DNA from: Pseudomonas sp. RIT-PI-AD
GTDB taxonomy: Bacteria > Pseudomonadota > Gammaproteobacteria > Pseudomonadales > Pseudomonadaceae
Length of the DNA: 64,000 bases
Assembly: GCF_025642785.1 (NCBI RefSeq)
Contig: NZ_JANZKU010000014.1
Span: 1-64,000, forward strand
Direction: 5' to 3'
Positions 1 through 8,963 of the stretch are shown here, one piece after another. The position numbers were made by a program, and so were the translations under genes. The notes under the pieces were generated by a model. It saw nothing but the letters and a program-made list of their open reading frames with translations, did not search any database and was not told the origin of the DNA. Positions within the stretch are counted from its first letter, which is position 1. Every line of letters starts with the position of its first letter.

Positions 1-1050
1 GCTGTGGATGCGCTCGACGAAGTGGTTGAAGGCCCGCGCCAGCTCGCCGAACTCGTCCTGGGATTGCACGTCCAGCCGCTTGGTCAGGTCGCCGTCGCCC
101 TGGGCGATGTCCTTCATCGCCGCCCCCATGTGGGTCAGCGGCAACAGCAGCACGCGGATCAGCATGCCCAGCAGGAAGATGATCAGCACCACGGCGATCA
201 CCGTGGCCAGGATCGCCGAGGTGCGGAACTCGCTGAGCATGGCGTAGGCCTTGTCCTTATCGATGGACAGGCCGACGTACCACTGCACCGAGGGCAACCC
301 GTTGACCGGGCTGAAAGTAACGATGCGGGTCGCACCCTCCAGGTTCTTGACCTCGGAGAGCGAGTCGCTGATCGGCGGCGCGCCGGCGGGGAAAATTTCC
401 TTGAGGTTCTTCAGAACCTTGTTCTGGTCCGGGTGGACCAGCACCGTGCCGTCGGCGCTGACCAGGAAGGCGTAGCCCATGCCGCCGAAATTCAGCGAGT
501 TGACGATGCGCGCGATGGTTTCCAACTTGAGGTCGCCGGCGGCCACGCCACGCAGATTGGCGCCGCTACCCACCGCCCGCGCGATAGTGATGAGCAGCCC
601 GTTGCTGCTGTCGGCATCCATGTACGGCGGCGTGAGGGTGGTGGTGGAAGCCGTCGCGGCGCCCTGGTACCACGGCCGCGGCCTGGGATCGTAGTCGGCG
701 GGCAATTGCGTGTCCGGGGATTGCTGGTAGCCACCGTCGTTGTGCCCGTAGTAGGCGTAGAGGAAGGTGGATTTCATCGAGTCATGCTGCAAGGCGGCCA
801 GGATCGCTTCCGGTCGCTCGTCGCTGGCGATGGCCTGGGCCAGGTTTTCCACCAGCAGGATCCGCCCGCTGAGCCAGTTCTGGATGTTACTGGCGGTCAC
901 CTGCCCCATTTCCTTCAGGTAGCTGTTCAGGTTGTTGCGAATCGCATTGCGCTGAAGGTAATCGTTGTACAGGGTGAAGCAGGTAAAGGCGGCAATCACC
1001 ACCAAGGATGCCGCCAACAGAATCTTGTGGCTGAACCGTAGATTTTTCAT
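1..1050 (-). CDS. methyl-accepting chemotaxis protein, PctA-like amino-acid receptor (3' end cut by window)
   Basis: Inner-membrane chemoreceptor that senses a periplasmic ligand and signals to CheA. The 350 codons visible start at ATG 1050, with GGAG a few bases upstream. They encode a short cytoplasmic start, TM1 (residues 9-27), a large periplasmic double-Cache domain, TM2 (about 280-300) and the start of a HAMP domain. The amino-acid-binding dCache signature is present: Y120, R123/R125, W127, Y128, D145 and D173 in DPRPRPWY, PPYMDA and AGDLKL. This matches the layout of P. aeruginosa PctA/B/C, so amino acids or related amines are the likely ligands (inference). The signalling domain lies outside the window. 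Exact ligand specificity cannot be read from this part. Confidence 0.9.
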   Translation of the reverse strand, partial: MKNLRFSHKILLAASLVVIAAFTCFTLYNDYLQRNAIRNNLNSYLKEMGQVTASNIQNWLSGRILLVENLAQAIASDERPEAILAALQHDSMKSTFLYAYYGHNDGGYQQSPDTQLPADYDPRPRPWYQGAATASTTTLTPPYMDADSSNGLLITIARAVGSGANLRGVAAGDLKLETIARIVNSLNFGGMGYAFLVSADGTVLVHPDQNKVLKNLKEIFPAGAPPISDSLSEVKNLEGATRIVTFSPVNGLPSVQWYVGLSIDKDKAYAMLSEFRTSAILATVIAVVLIIFLLGMLIRVLLLPLTHMGAAMKDIAQGDGDLTKRLDVQSQDEFGELARAFNHFVERIHS

Positions 1051-1112
1051 AGTTCTCCATCCTCTGATAGCCGTGTCTCACGGCCACTTCATTAGTCCAC
1101 TTACTCGCATGC

Positions 1113-1127
1113 TCGAAAGATTTTCGA
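1113..1127. promoter_or_regulatory. inverted repeat TCGAAA-GAT-TTTCGA upstream of the chemoreceptor
   Basis: Perfect 6-bp arms around a 3-base spacer, about 65 bases upstream of the chemoreceptor start and past the end of xcpZ. It could be an operator or a weak hairpin. A second small dyad, GCCGTG-TCT-CACGGC, lies at 1070-1084. Neither is followed by a T-run, so neither is a convincing intrinsic terminator. Confidence 0.3.
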
Positions 1128-1194
1128 CGATGCAAACCATACTGCGACCGAAGAACGCACGCGGGCAACGGCCCTTTCGTCGCAGCCAAACAAA

Positions 1195-1710
1195 TCACGA
1201 ACCGGCCTTCAGGCTCAGGCGTGCCGCCACCCGTCCCTCCTCTGCTCGGTCGAGGCCCGCCTCCTGGATGCTCACCCCCTGTTCTTGCAACTGTAGGAAC
1301 CAACGCAGCAATTGCGGGAAAGGAGCGGGCTGCAGGCTGACCTGGACCCCGGCCTCGCCTTCGTTGTCCAGGCGCTCGACTGCCAGCCCCTGCTCGGCCG
1401 CCGTCGAAGTGACCACGCCTTGCAAGCGTGCGGGATCGACGCTGGCCTGGGCCGGACGGTCCTGGAGCCCGCGCACTTCGGGCGCGCGGGATTGCAGGTA
1501 GAGATTCAAGGCGCGTTGTTGTTCGAAATAGGTTTTAGCCTGCTCGACTCGCCGTTCGGCGGGCAGCCAGAGCCCCAGGTAGAGCACCACCAGCAGCATG
1601 AACAGCGCCAGCAGGGTGATGGCCAGGCGATCCCGGGAAGGCATCGCCTGCCAGCGCTGGGCCAGCAGGGCGCGCTGGCCGGGAAAAGGTAACGTCATGT
1701 CGAACCGCAT
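1195..1710 (-). CDS. xcpZ: type II secretion protein XcpZ (GspM)
   Basis: Bitopic inner-membrane component of the Xcp type II secretion assembly platform, partner of XcpY. The 171-residue product has a short cytoplasmic N-terminus, one transmembrane segment (about residues 30-50, LAITLLALFMLLVVLYLGLW) and a periplasmic ferredoxin-like domain, as expected for GspM. The start at 1710 is favoured over the in-frame ATG at 1698 because AGGAGG lies 4 bases upstream of the former, inside the end of xcpY. The two genes abut with no gap. It is the last gene of the leftward xcpR-Z operon. Confidence 0.95.
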   Translation of the reverse strand: MRFDMTLPFPGQRALLAQRWQAMPSRDRLAITLLALFMLLVVLYLGLWLPAERRVEQAKTYFEQQRALNLYLQSRAPEVRGLQDRPAQASVDPARLQGVVTSTAAEQGLAVERLDNEGEAGVQVSLQPAPFPQLLRWFLQLQEQGVSIQEAGLDRAEEGRVAARLSLKAGS

Positions 1711-2862
1711 TCAGCCTCCTATCACCAAACGCGCGCTCACGCCGCCCGCCTCGCGGCTGGCGGAGCCCAGTTGCACCGCCAGCCCGGCGGCGATCAAGCG
1801 CTCGCGCAGTTGTTCCAGTTCCTCGAACCCGGGAGCCTGCACCTGAAGCGCCAGGTCCCCGCGGTTATCGCTGAAATCCAGTTGCTGCACCTGTAGCTGG
1901 GCACTGCCCGCGCTCAATGCCGTGGCCGCCTGATCGAGCAGGGCGAGCAGGTGCCCCTGGCCGACCGTGCTGGTCGCCTCCAGGTGCTGGTCGAATTGTG
2001 CGCGCAGGTTGATCAGCTTGCTGTCCTGGGGGAACAGCTCGTGGTAAAGCGCAGCGCTGGCCTGGGCGTAGGCATCGCCGCGACGCTCCAGTTGCCAGGC
2101 CTGCGCCAGGTTGAAGCCCCACTGCAGGACCAGCCAGAGGCCCAACACCCCCAGCAGCGGCCGCCATTGCCGCCAGCGCTGGTCCCGCTCGCGCATGTCG
2201 AAATCGGCCTGGGCCAGATCGCAGGCCGCGCCGTGGGCCTGGGATACCAGCCACAGGTGCGGTTCCTCGGGCGATTGCCAGTCGTCCACCGCGTCCAGGA
2301 CCTGCCGTTCCGCTGGCGCATATCCGGTTACCGGGGTCGGGCAAAGGGTGGCGAGATCGGCCCAGTCCGCATCCTGCAGACTCATGCGCGTGGCCATCTC
2401 CCCACCCAGCAACCAGCGTCCGTCGAGCCACGCCAGTTGCGTGCCTGCGGCCGGCAGCAGGTCGGCATCCACGTGGATGGCCCGCGGCCGGCTGCCCTGC
2501 TCCGCCGCGAGCGCCAGCCAGGCCGCCAGCCAGCTACGCCGAAGCGCATAGACCCGGTGGCGACCGTCCGCCAGCGAGGCGCCCAGCGCCAGGTGCATGC
2601 CCTCCACTTCCTCGGCGAGCAGCTCCTCGACCGCGAAGGGCAATGCCTGGCGCAGCCAGCGGGTCTTTTGCGTGGGCAGTTGCACGGTACAGGCGGTGAC
2701 CACCTCCACGGGGAGCACCAGCCGCCAGCTCGGCCCCGCCTCGACCACCGCCTCGGCGAACCCCTGCCGCTGGACCACGCCATCCTTGACCAGCAGCACC
2801 GGACGCTCCGCGTCGGCTCCGCCACTGGCCTCGGGCGGCAAGAAAATGAACGCCTGACTCAT
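1711..2862 (-). CDS. xcpY: type II secretion protein XcpY (GspL)
   Basis: Inner-membrane linker of the Xcp machine. Its cytoplasmic actin-like domain recruits the ATPase XcpR, and a single transmembrane helix leads to a periplasmic domain that pairs with XcpZ. The 383-residue product fits the GspL family. The cytoplasmic part covers about residues 1-230, the TM is around WRPLLGVLGLWLVLQWGFNL, and the periplasmic part follows. Its start overlaps the xcpX stop by four bases (ATGA), so translation is probably coupled. A strong Shine-Dalgarno for the next gene sits in its last codons. Confidence 0.95.
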   Translation of the reverse strand: MSQAFIFLPPEASGGADAERPVLLVKDGVVQRQGFAEAVVEAGPSWRLVLPVEVVTACTVQLPTQKTRWLRQALPFAVEELLAEEVEGMHLALGASLADGRHRVYALRRSWLAAWLALAAEQGSRPRAIHVDADLLPAAGTQLAWLDGRWLLGGEMATRMSLQDADWADLATLCPTPVTGYAPAERQVLDAVDDWQSPEEPHLWLVSQAHGAACDLAQADFDMRERDQRWRQWRPLLGVLGLWLVLQWGFNLAQAWQLERRGDAYAQASAALYHELFPQDSKLINLRAQFDQHLEATSTVGQGHLLALLDQAATALSAGSAQLQVQQLDFSDNRGDLALQVQAPGFEELEQLRERLIAAGLAVQLGSASREAGGVSARLVIGG

Positions 2863-3863
2863 CCTTTCGGCTCCTCGACGGGCACGGACGGCAATCCGTC
2901 CTGCCCCAGATCACGGGACAGCACCTGCACCCGGCCATCGCTGCCGCGCTGCAGGATGCTGACCAGCACCAGACGGCGCTCGGCGAGGCGTACCTCGCTG
3001 ACCACCTGAAAATATTGGCTGCGCACCGACAGCTCCATCCCGTCCAGCTCGCCCAACCCGGCCAGCACCGGCAACGAGGTGAAGGCATCGACGCTGGCGA
3101 AACCGGCGCGCCCGCGCAGCACCGTCACCGCCTGGGCCAGGCTCGGTTCGAACGTCTCGGCAAGGCTGGACAGCACCGGCGCGCTGGCGGTGTTCACATT
3201 AAGACTGGCATCCGCCGGCAGCGCACTGATGTACGGCATGAGACGGCGAAAATCGGTTTCTTTCATATCCAGCAGCAGGCGCAATTCCGAAGGGTCCTTG
3301 ATCGGCCGATTGGCGGCGCGGTAAGGCGGTTTGAGCAACAGGTACTGGTCGTCCTCGGCGCCGTTCACCCCGGTCATCTCTTTATTCGGGTCGAGCCAGT
3401 CGAGCAAGCGCTGGGGATAGACGGAGGCGTCGATGCCCAGGCGGGTCAGCAGCAGCCGGAACTGCTTGATGGCCTTCTGATCGGCTTGCGCCGCGCCGGT
3501 TTCCTCGTTCTGCCCGGCCTGCCGCAGCAGCGCGTTGAGGTTGAACCGCCCGTTCAGGTCCTCGATACGGATTTCCAGCTCGCCGCCGTCGTCCAGCGGG
3601 AATCGGGTGGGTTGCGCCCAGGCTTCGCCCAGGTGATCGATCTGCTGGGCCGGGTTGCCCAGGCGGAAATCCCGCCGCAGGATCGCCCGCGCCAGGGTTT
3701 CGCCCCCCAGCGCGTATTGCCAGGCCTGCCGGGTATGCAACTGATTGGCGCTGGCGCGAATCGCCAATTGTTGCCGGGCGATCAGGCCCGCGCAGACCAC
3801 CGTGACCACCGCCACCACCAGGAGCACGGTGAGCAGGGCCACGCCCCGTTGTGGCCGGTTCAT
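2859..3863 (-). CDS. xcpX: type II secretion minor pseudopilin XcpX (GspK)
   Basis: Large minor pseudopilin that caps the tip of the type II pseudopilus with XcpU, V and W. The start at 3863 gives 334 residues with a prepilin leader MNRPQRG followed by VALLTVLLVV. As is normal for GspK, the residue at +5 after the cleavage glycine is not Glu, unlike the other pseudopilins here. The mature part contains the GspK alpha-domain. An open frame continues upstream of 3863 but has no coding resemblance there. It overlaps xcpW and xcpY by four bases each. Confidence 0.95.
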   Translation of the reverse strand: MNRPQRGVALLTVLLVVAVVTVVCAGLIARQQLAIRASANQLHTRQAWQYALGGETLARAILRRDFRLGNPAQQIDHLGEAWAQPTRFPLDDGGELEIRIEDLNGRFNLNALLRQAGQNEETGAAQADQKAIKQFRLLLTRLGIDASVYPQRLLDWLDPNKEMTGVNGAEDDQYLLLKPPYRAANRPIKDPSELRLLLDMKETDFRRLMPYISALPADASLNVNTASAPVLSSLAETFEPSLAQAVTVLRGRAGFASVDAFTSLPVLAGLGELDGMELSVRSQYFQVVSEVRLAERRLVLVSILQRGSDGRVQVLSRDLGQDGLPSVPVEEPKG

Positions 3864-4561
3864 GGCGCCGTGTCCGGCAAGGGTGGCGTGCCGCCGGGTA
3901 TCTCGTCGTTTCCGCCGTCGCCAGCGCCGAGGCCCCCCGGGGCTTCCTTCTTCTGCCCGTCCACCAGGCGCACGATGCGCCGCAGCTCGCCGTAGCGGCG
4001 ATGGGTCAGGACCAGCTCGACCGCTCGCGGCAAGCGCTCCAGGCGCTCCGAGGAGTCGTCTTCCTCGGTTGGCCAGCGGGTCTGCCAGTTGCCGTCCTTG
4101 TCCAGGTAGCGCAGGTGCAGGCCGGTGACGCCGTCCAGCGCCTGCTGGATCTTGGGCGAGCTGTCCTGGGCACGATCCAGCACCGTCCAGTAGCGTCGCT
4201 CCCATTGCTCGCCGGAGCGTTGCCAGCGGATGCGCTGGACCCGCGAACGCAGGCCGCCGGTGGGATTGCGCCAGCCGAGCCGGCTGAATTCGATGGCCGC
4301 GCTGTCCTCCTCTTCACCGATCAGCGCGGGCAAAGGCTCGCCGTAGCCATCGCGCACCGGACGGGCCACGGCCTGCTGCAAATCCCTTTCGAACGCCGCC
4401 AGGGCGCGCGTCACCTCGCGCAGTTGGCGCTCCTGCTCCCGGGTGCTGGTATCGGTACGCAACACGCTGTCGAGCATGCGATAGGTGGCGACGCCCAGCA
4501 GCGCGAAGATGCCGATGGCGATCAGCAGTTCCAGCAGGGTGAAGCCGCGCGACCGCTTCAT
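3860..4561 (-). CDS. xcpW: type II secretion minor pseudopilin XcpW (GspJ)
   Basis: Minor pseudopilin of the tip complex. From ATG 4561 it encodes 233 residues beginning MKRSRG and then FTLLELLIAIGIF, the type IV prepilin peptidase site with Glu at +5. Processing would be by PilD/XcpA, which is not encoded in this window. The C-terminus is a Gly/Pro-rich tail. Both ends overlap neighbouring xcp genes by four bases (ATGA), indicating a tightly coupled operon. Confidence 0.94.
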   Translation of the reverse strand: MKRSRGFTLLELLIAIGIFALLGVATYRMLDSVLRTDTSTREQERQLREVTRALAAFERDLQQAVARPVRDGYGEPLPALIGEEEDSAAIEFSRLGWRNPTGGLRSRVQRIRWQRSGEQWERRYWTVLDRAQDSSPKIQQALDGVTGLHLRYLDKDGNWQTRWPTEEDDSSERLERLPRAVELVLTHRRYGELRRIVRLVDGQKKEAPGGLGAGDGGNDEIPGGTPPLPDTAP

Positions 4562-4950
4562 GGCTGCCCCCCGATGAATCCGACCAGGCGCACCAGGGCG
4601 CGGTCCTCCAGGCCACCGCCGGTGCGCCCGCGTACCGGACGCAAGGCCACCCACACCTGGACCCGGCGCATGTCCGGGTCGCTGGTGGCTTCGGTCTGGG
4701 TCTGCCACTGCCAGCGCCGGCCGGCATAGTCCAGCTCACCCTGCTCGCGCCCGTCGCCGGGGGGCGGATCGGCCAGTTGCATTTCGCTCAATTGGTTGTC
4801 GGCCACCCACATGGCCAGGGTCTTGTCCTCCAGGCGCGCGGCGTTCTTCAGGCTGCTGGTGCTGGCGGTAAGCACGCTGGCGGCGACCAGGGCGAAGATC
4901 GCCAAGGCCACCAGCACCTCCAGCAAGGTGAAACCGCGCGACGCCTTCAT
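4558..4950 (-). CDS. xcpV: type II secretion minor pseudopilin XcpV (GspI)
   Basis: Small minor pseudopilin that nucleates the tip complex. It has 130 residues from ATG 4950, with prepilin leader MKASRG and then FTLLEVLVALAIF, including Glu at +5. The length matches GspI. The open frame extends upstream into xcpU, but the leader fixes the start. It overlaps xcpW and xcpU by four bases. Confidence 0.94.
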   Translation of the reverse strand: MKASRGFTLLEVLVALAIFALVAASVLTASTSSLKNAARLEDKTLAMWVADNQLSEMQLADPPPGDGREQGELDYAGRRWQWQTQTEATSDPDMRRVQVWVALRPVRGRTGGGLEDRALVRLVGFIGGQP

Positions 4951-5489
4951 CCGCGCCCCGCTCCGCTTTCCACCTTCGGCAAGCGGAAGCCATCGCTGGA
5001 CAAGGCCAGGCGCACTCCGTCCGCGCGGCGCTCGCTCAATTGCAGACGGAACGGGGTGAACTCGCCACTGGAAAGGATCAGCAGTTGCGGCACGTCGGAC
5101 GCCTTGCCCTTGCCTTTCCCCTTGCCCTGTTCCTCGCCTTCCGGAGTAGGCAGTATCAGGGCCTCGCCGTCCAGCTCGAAGTGCATTTCGGCCCACTCGG
5201 GCAAGCGGTGCGCCTGCTCGCCCAGGGGCGTCCAGCGCCCGCTGCGCTCGTCGAAACGCATCACCTGGTAGCGATCACGCTCCAGGCGCACGCCGTACTC
5301 GCGGTTATCCAGCACCGCTTCGTCGGCCAGTACGCCGATCAAGCCGGACAAGCGCTCGGCCTCGTTGCGCAACTCGCGCCCCGGCCCGGCGATGCCGGTG
5401 CTCAGGGTGGTCAATGCGACCAGCGTGCCGATGATCACCAGCACCACCAGCAGCTCGATGAGGGTGAAGCCCCGCGCCCCGCTATCCAT
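4947..5489 (-). CDS. xcpU: type II secretion minor pseudopilin XcpU (GspH)
   Basis: Minor pseudopilin of the type II secretion tip. ATG 5489 gives 180 residues. The leader MDSGARG is followed by FTLIELLVVLVII with Glu at +5, so the upstream in-frame start at 5525 is unlikely. A lysine/glycine run (GKGKGKGK) interrupts the globular domain around residues 128-140, encoded by a short CCTTGCC-type repeat. I recall a lysine-rich segment at a similar place in the P. aeruginosa protein, so it is probably a variable surface loop. Confidence 0.94.
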   Translation of the reverse strand: MDSGARGFTLIELLVVLVIIGTLVALTTLSTGIAGPGRELRNEAERLSGLIGVLADEAVLDNREYGVRLERDRYQVMRFDERSGRWTPLGEQAHRLPEWAEMHFELDGEALILPTPEGEEQGKGKGKGKASDVPQLLILSSGEFTPFRLQLSERRADGVRLALSSDGFRLPKVESGAGRG

Positions 5490-5552
5490 GCCGATCCCGC
5501 GTGCCCGGGCGAAACGCCAGGGCAACGGCGACAGCAGGCGCCGGACCCGGCA

Positions 5553-5975
5553 TCACTTGTCCCAGTTACCGATGTCGGCGTCATTGTCGCTGCCGCCTTC
5601 CTTGCCATCGGCGCCGAAGGAATACAGGTCGTAGGCGCTCTTGGTGCCCGGCGCCAGGTATTGGTAGGGATTGCCCCAGGGATCGATGGGCAGCTTGCTC
5701 AGGTAGCCGTCCTTGTTCCAGTTCTTCGGCTGGGGATTCCCGGTGGGCTTCTTCACCAGCGCCTCCAGACCCTGCTGGGTGCTCGGATAGGCGAAGTTGT
5801 CCAATTTGTACATGTCCAGCGCCGCGGAAATCGCCTTGATGTCGCCACGGGCGACGGTCACCTTGGCCTGGTCGGGCCGGTTCATGACCTGGGGTACGAC
5901 CAAGGCAGCGAGGATCCCGAGGATCACCACCACCACCATGATTTCGATCAGGGTAAAACCGGTTTGCTTGCGCAC
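5553..5975 (-). CDS. xcpT: type II secretion major pseudopilin XcpT (GspG)
   Basis: Major subunit of the periplasmic pseudopilus. The 140-residue product starts MRKQTG-FTLIEIMVVVVIL (prepilin site, Glu +5) and ends with the family-typical calcium-binding region GADGKEGGSDNDADIGNWDK. It is almost identical to P. aeruginosa XcpT along its length, apart from a shorter leader. A 63-base gap separates it from xcpU. That is the largest gap in the operon, but I see no terminator in it. Confidence 0.97.
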   Translation of the reverse strand: MRKQTGFTLIEIMVVVVILGILAALVVPQVMNRPDQAKVTVARGDIKAISAALDMYKLDNFAYPSTQQGLEALVKKPTGNPQPKNWNKDGYLSKLPIDPWGNPYQYLAPGTKSAYDLYSFGADGKEGGSDNDADIGNWDK

Positions 5976-5986
5976 TTGCTCGCTCC

Positions 5987-7204
5987 TTAACTCACGAGTT
6001 GGTTCAACGAAAGAATCGGCAGCAGGATCGCCAGTACGATCACCAGCACCACGGCGCCCATGAACACCAGCATGAAGGGTTCGAACAGCCCGACCAGCAG
6101 CGCGATCTGCGCGCTGAGGTCGTTTTCCTGGTTGCGCGCCGTGCGCGTGAGCATCTTGTCCAGTTCGCCGGAGCGTTCGCCGCTGGCGATCATGTGCAGC
6201 ATCATCGGCGGGAATTGCCCGCTGGCCTCCAGGGCGCGGGTGAGGCTACCGCCCTCGCGCACCTTCTGCGCCGCCATCACCACGTCGCCGCGGATCACCC
6301 GGTTGGCGATCACCTCCGCGGCGATGCCCAGCGCCTCCACCAGCGGTACGCCGCTCTGGGTGAGGATCGCCAGGGTCGAGGCGAAGCGCGCGGTGTCGGT
6401 GGAACGGGCGAGACGGCCCACCAATGGAATGCGCAGCATCGACGCGTGCCAGCGCCGCTTGACGGTTTCGTCGCGCAGGGCCACGCGGGCCGCCACCAGC
6501 GCCGCGACAGCGAGCAGCACGCCCAGCCAGCCCCAGTGCTTGACCAGTTCGCTCACCGCGATCAGGCCACGGGTCAAGGCCGGCAAGGCCTGCCCCGAAT
6601 CGACGAACACCCGCACCACGTCGGGCACCACGTAGCCGAGCAGGAAACCCACGATACCCAGGGAGGCGCACATCAGGATCACCGGGTAAAGCAGCGCCAG
6701 CTGGACCTTCTGCCGGGATTGCTGGCGCTGCTCGGTGTAATCGGCGAGTTGCTCCAGCACCGGCCCGAGGTGGCCGGCATGCTCGCCGGCGGCCACGGTG
6801 GCGCGATAGAGGTCAGGGAAAGCCGCGGGGAATTCCTTCAGGCTGCCGGCCAGGCTATGCCCTTCGAGCACCCGCGCCCGCACCGCCAGCAACATGGATT
6901 GGATGCGTGCCGCGCTGGCCTGGGCGGCAGCCGCGCCCAACGCTTCCTCGATGGGCAAGGCGGCCTGCACCAGGGTCGCCAATTGACGGGTCACCAGGGC
7001 CAGGTCGCGCGCCGACAAGCCGCGCGACAGGCTGAAACGGCCACCACTGGCGGCCTGTTCGCGGGTCCGGGTGGCCTTGACTTCGAGGGGCGCCAATTGC
7101 CGCTCGCGCAGTAACTGGCGGACCTGCCGGGCGCTGTCGGCCTCCAGCACGCCTTTCTGCTGGCGACCCTTGGGGTCCAGGGCGAGGTATTCGAAGGCGG
7201 CCAT
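5987..7204 (-). CDS. xcpS: type II secretion platform protein XcpS (GspF)
   Basis: Polytopic inner-membrane protein at the centre of the assembly platform. The 405 residues show the duplicated T2SSF domain (about 70-195 and 270-395) with three hydrophobic segments, including ILMCASLGIVGFLLGYVVP and the C-terminal MLVFMGAVVLVIVLAILLP. The start codon overlaps the xcpR stop by one base (TAATG). Confidence 0.96.
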   Translation of the reverse strand: MAAFEYLALDPKGRQQKGVLEADSARQVRQLLRERQLAPLEVKATRTREQAASGGRFSLSRGLSARDLALVTRQLATLVQAALPIEEALGAAAAQASAARIQSMLLAVRARVLEGHSLAGSLKEFPAAFPDLYRATVAAGEHAGHLGPVLEQLADYTEQRQQSRQKVQLALLYPVILMCASLGIVGFLLGYVVPDVVRVFVDSGQALPALTRGLIAVSELVKHWGWLGVLLAVAALVAARVALRDETVKRRWHASMLRIPLVGRLARSTDTARFASTLAILTQSGVPLVEALGIAAEVIANRVIRGDVVMAAQKVREGGSLTRALEASGQFPPMMLHMIASGERSGELDKMLTRTARNQENDLSAQIALLVGLFEPFMLVFMGAVVLVIVLAILLPILSLNQLVS

Positions 7205-8691
7205 TATTCTTCCCGCGTGACGCGCAGGACTTCCTCGACCGTGGTCACCCCTTCGAGCACCTTGCGCCGGCCGTCGTCGCGGATGCTCGGGCCAAGCGTG
7301 CGGGCGTGACGGGTCATTTCCTGCTCGCCGGCGGCGCGGTGGATCAGGGTGCGCATGTGATCGTCGAACACCACCAACTCATAGATGCCGGTACGCCCGC
7401 GATAGCCGTGCTGGTGGCATTCGAGACAGCCGGCGGCGCGGTACAGGGTGGGCGCGCGATCCGCCGGCACGCCGAGCAAGGCGCACTCCGACTCGTCGGC
7501 GACGTAGGTTTCCTTGCAATGCGGGCACAGCACCCGCACCAGGCGCTGGGCCAGTACGCCGAGCAGCGAGGAAGACAGCAGGAACGGTTCGACGCCCATG
7601 TCCACCAGGCGAGTGATGGCGCCGATGGCACTGTTGGTGTGCAGGGTGGACAACACCAGGTGGCCGGTGAGGGAGGCCTGCACCGCGATCTCGGCGGTTT
7701 CCTGGTCGCGGATCTCGCCGACCATCACCACGTCGGGGTCCTGACGCAGGATCGCGCGCAGGCCGCGGGCGAAGGTCATGTCGACCTTCGGGTTGACCTG
7801 GGTCTGGCCGATGCCCTCCAAGTGGTATTCGATGGGGTCCTCCACCGTGAGGATATTGCGCGTGCGGTCGTTGAGGGTGACCAGGCTGGCGTACAGCGTG
7901 GTGGTCTTCCCGGAGCCGGTGGGGCCGGTGACCAGCAGGATGCCGTGGGGCTTGCGCACCGTCTCGTCCATCAATTGCCGGTCGCGCGCGCTCATGCCCA
8001 GGTGCTGCAGGGTGAGGCGGCCGGCCTGCTTGTCGAGCAACCGCAGCACCACCCGCTCGCCGTTCGCCGAAGGCAGGGTCGAGACGCGGATGTCCACCTC
8101 GCGCCCGGCCACCCGCAGGGAAATCCGCCCGTCCTGGGGCACGCGCTTCTCGGCGATGTCCATGCGCGCCATCACCTTGATCCGCGACACCAGCAAGGCC
8201 GCGAGTTCGCGCTTGGGCTCCAGCACCTCGCGAAGCATGCCGTCGACGCGAAAGCGCACGACGAGGCGTTTCTCGAAGGTTTCCAAGTGGATGTCGGAAG
8301 CGTTTTCCTTGATCGCTTCGCCGAGCACCGCGTTGATCAGGCGGATGATCGGCGCGTCGTCCTCCTGCTCCAGCAGGTCCTCGGTTTCCGGGATCTGCTC
8401 GGCCAGGGCGGCCAGATCGAGGCTGCCGCCGAGATCCTCGGCGAGTTGCATGGTGGCGGACGAATCATGTTGATAGGCCATCGCCAGGGCATGTTCGAAG
8501 GCATCCGGCGCGAGCGCCTTCAACGGCAAGTAGCGTCCGGCGAAGCGCCGGGCTTCGCTCAATGCGACCAGCTCGACGCCCGGGCGGTGGACCAGGCAGG
8601 GCGCACCGCCGTCCTGCAGCAGTACGCCGTGGCGCTTGGCGAAACCAAAGGGCAAACGGCGCATCGGCGCTTCGGCAAGTGGTGCATTCAT
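7204..8691 (-). CDS. xcpR: type II secretion ATPase XcpR (GspE)
   Basis: Cytoplasmic hexameric ATPase that powers pseudopilus assembly. ATG 8691 gives 495 residues, with GAAGG about 9 bases upstream. Visible elements are an N1E-type N-terminus, Walker [10 protein letters not shown] at 256-264, the Asp box and Walker B further on ([10 protein letters not shown]), and the GspE tetracysteine zinc motif (CPHC ... CLEC) in the C-terminal third. The longer in-frame start at 8808 adds sequence unlike GspE. First gene of the leftward xcpR-Z operon. Confidence 0.96.
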   Translation of the reverse strand: MNAPLAEAPMRRLPFGFAKRHGVLLQDGGAPCLVHRPGVELVALSEARRFAGRYLPLKALAPDAFEHALAMAYQHDSSATMQLAEDLGGSLDLAALAEQIPETEDLLEQEDDAPIIRLINAVLGEAIKENASDIHLETFEKRLVVRFRVDGMLREVLEPKRELAALLVSRIKVMARMDIAEKRVPQDGRISLRVAGREVDIRVSTLPSANGERVVLRLLDKQAGRLTLQHLGMSARDRQLMDETVRKPHGILLVTGPTGSGKTTTLYASLVTLNDRTRNILTVEDPIEYHLEGIGQTQVNPKVDMTFARGLRAILRQDPDVVMVGEIRDQETAEIAVQASLTGHLVLSTLHTNSAIGAITRLVDMGVEPFLLSSSLLGVLAQRLVRVLCPHCKETYVADESECALLGVPADRAPTLYRAAGCLECHQHGYRGRTGIYELVVFDDHMRTLIHRAAGEQEMTRHARTLGPSIRDDGRRKVLEGVTTVEEVLRVTREE

Positions 8692-8963
8692 CCGTGGCGT
8701 GCCTTCAAGCAGGAGAACCCTGAAATCCATATCGCGAGCCTGGCTCGCCGTGGCGCGACAGGGTATACATTTTTTCGTATCGAACGAGGTATTGGCGCAC
8801 GTCCGCAAGGAATTTTTTTGGACGAGGCCGGCGTTAGCGCCGTTATGTGTAGCACATCATTTTTCCTGCCGCACACACTTCCACACCCCCTGGCGCCTTT
8901 CGCGCGAGCTGATATGATCCGCCGCGATCTACCGGAAAATAAGATCGATAAGCTATTCAGGGA
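8692..8963. promoter_or_regulatory. divergent xcpR / xcpP control region
   Basis: Non-coding region of 272 bases from which both xcp operons must be transcribed. It is much richer in A/T tracts than the surrounding genes (for example around 8769-8780 and 8811-8819). It contains a perfect dyad ATGTG-TAG-CACAT at 8845-8857. In P. aeruginosa the xcp operons are known to be activated by Las/Rhl quorum sensing. I could not identify a clear lux-type box here. Confidence 0.6.

Noticed and set aside
4-1041. Rightward open frame of 345 codons
   Set aside because: His/Gln/Val-rich antisense shadow of the chemoreceptor, which has the conserved dCache motif on the other strand.
8692-8963. las/rhl (lux-type) box in the xcp promoter region
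   Set aside because: Expected from P. aeruginosa biology, but no sequence close to the consensus was found by eye.
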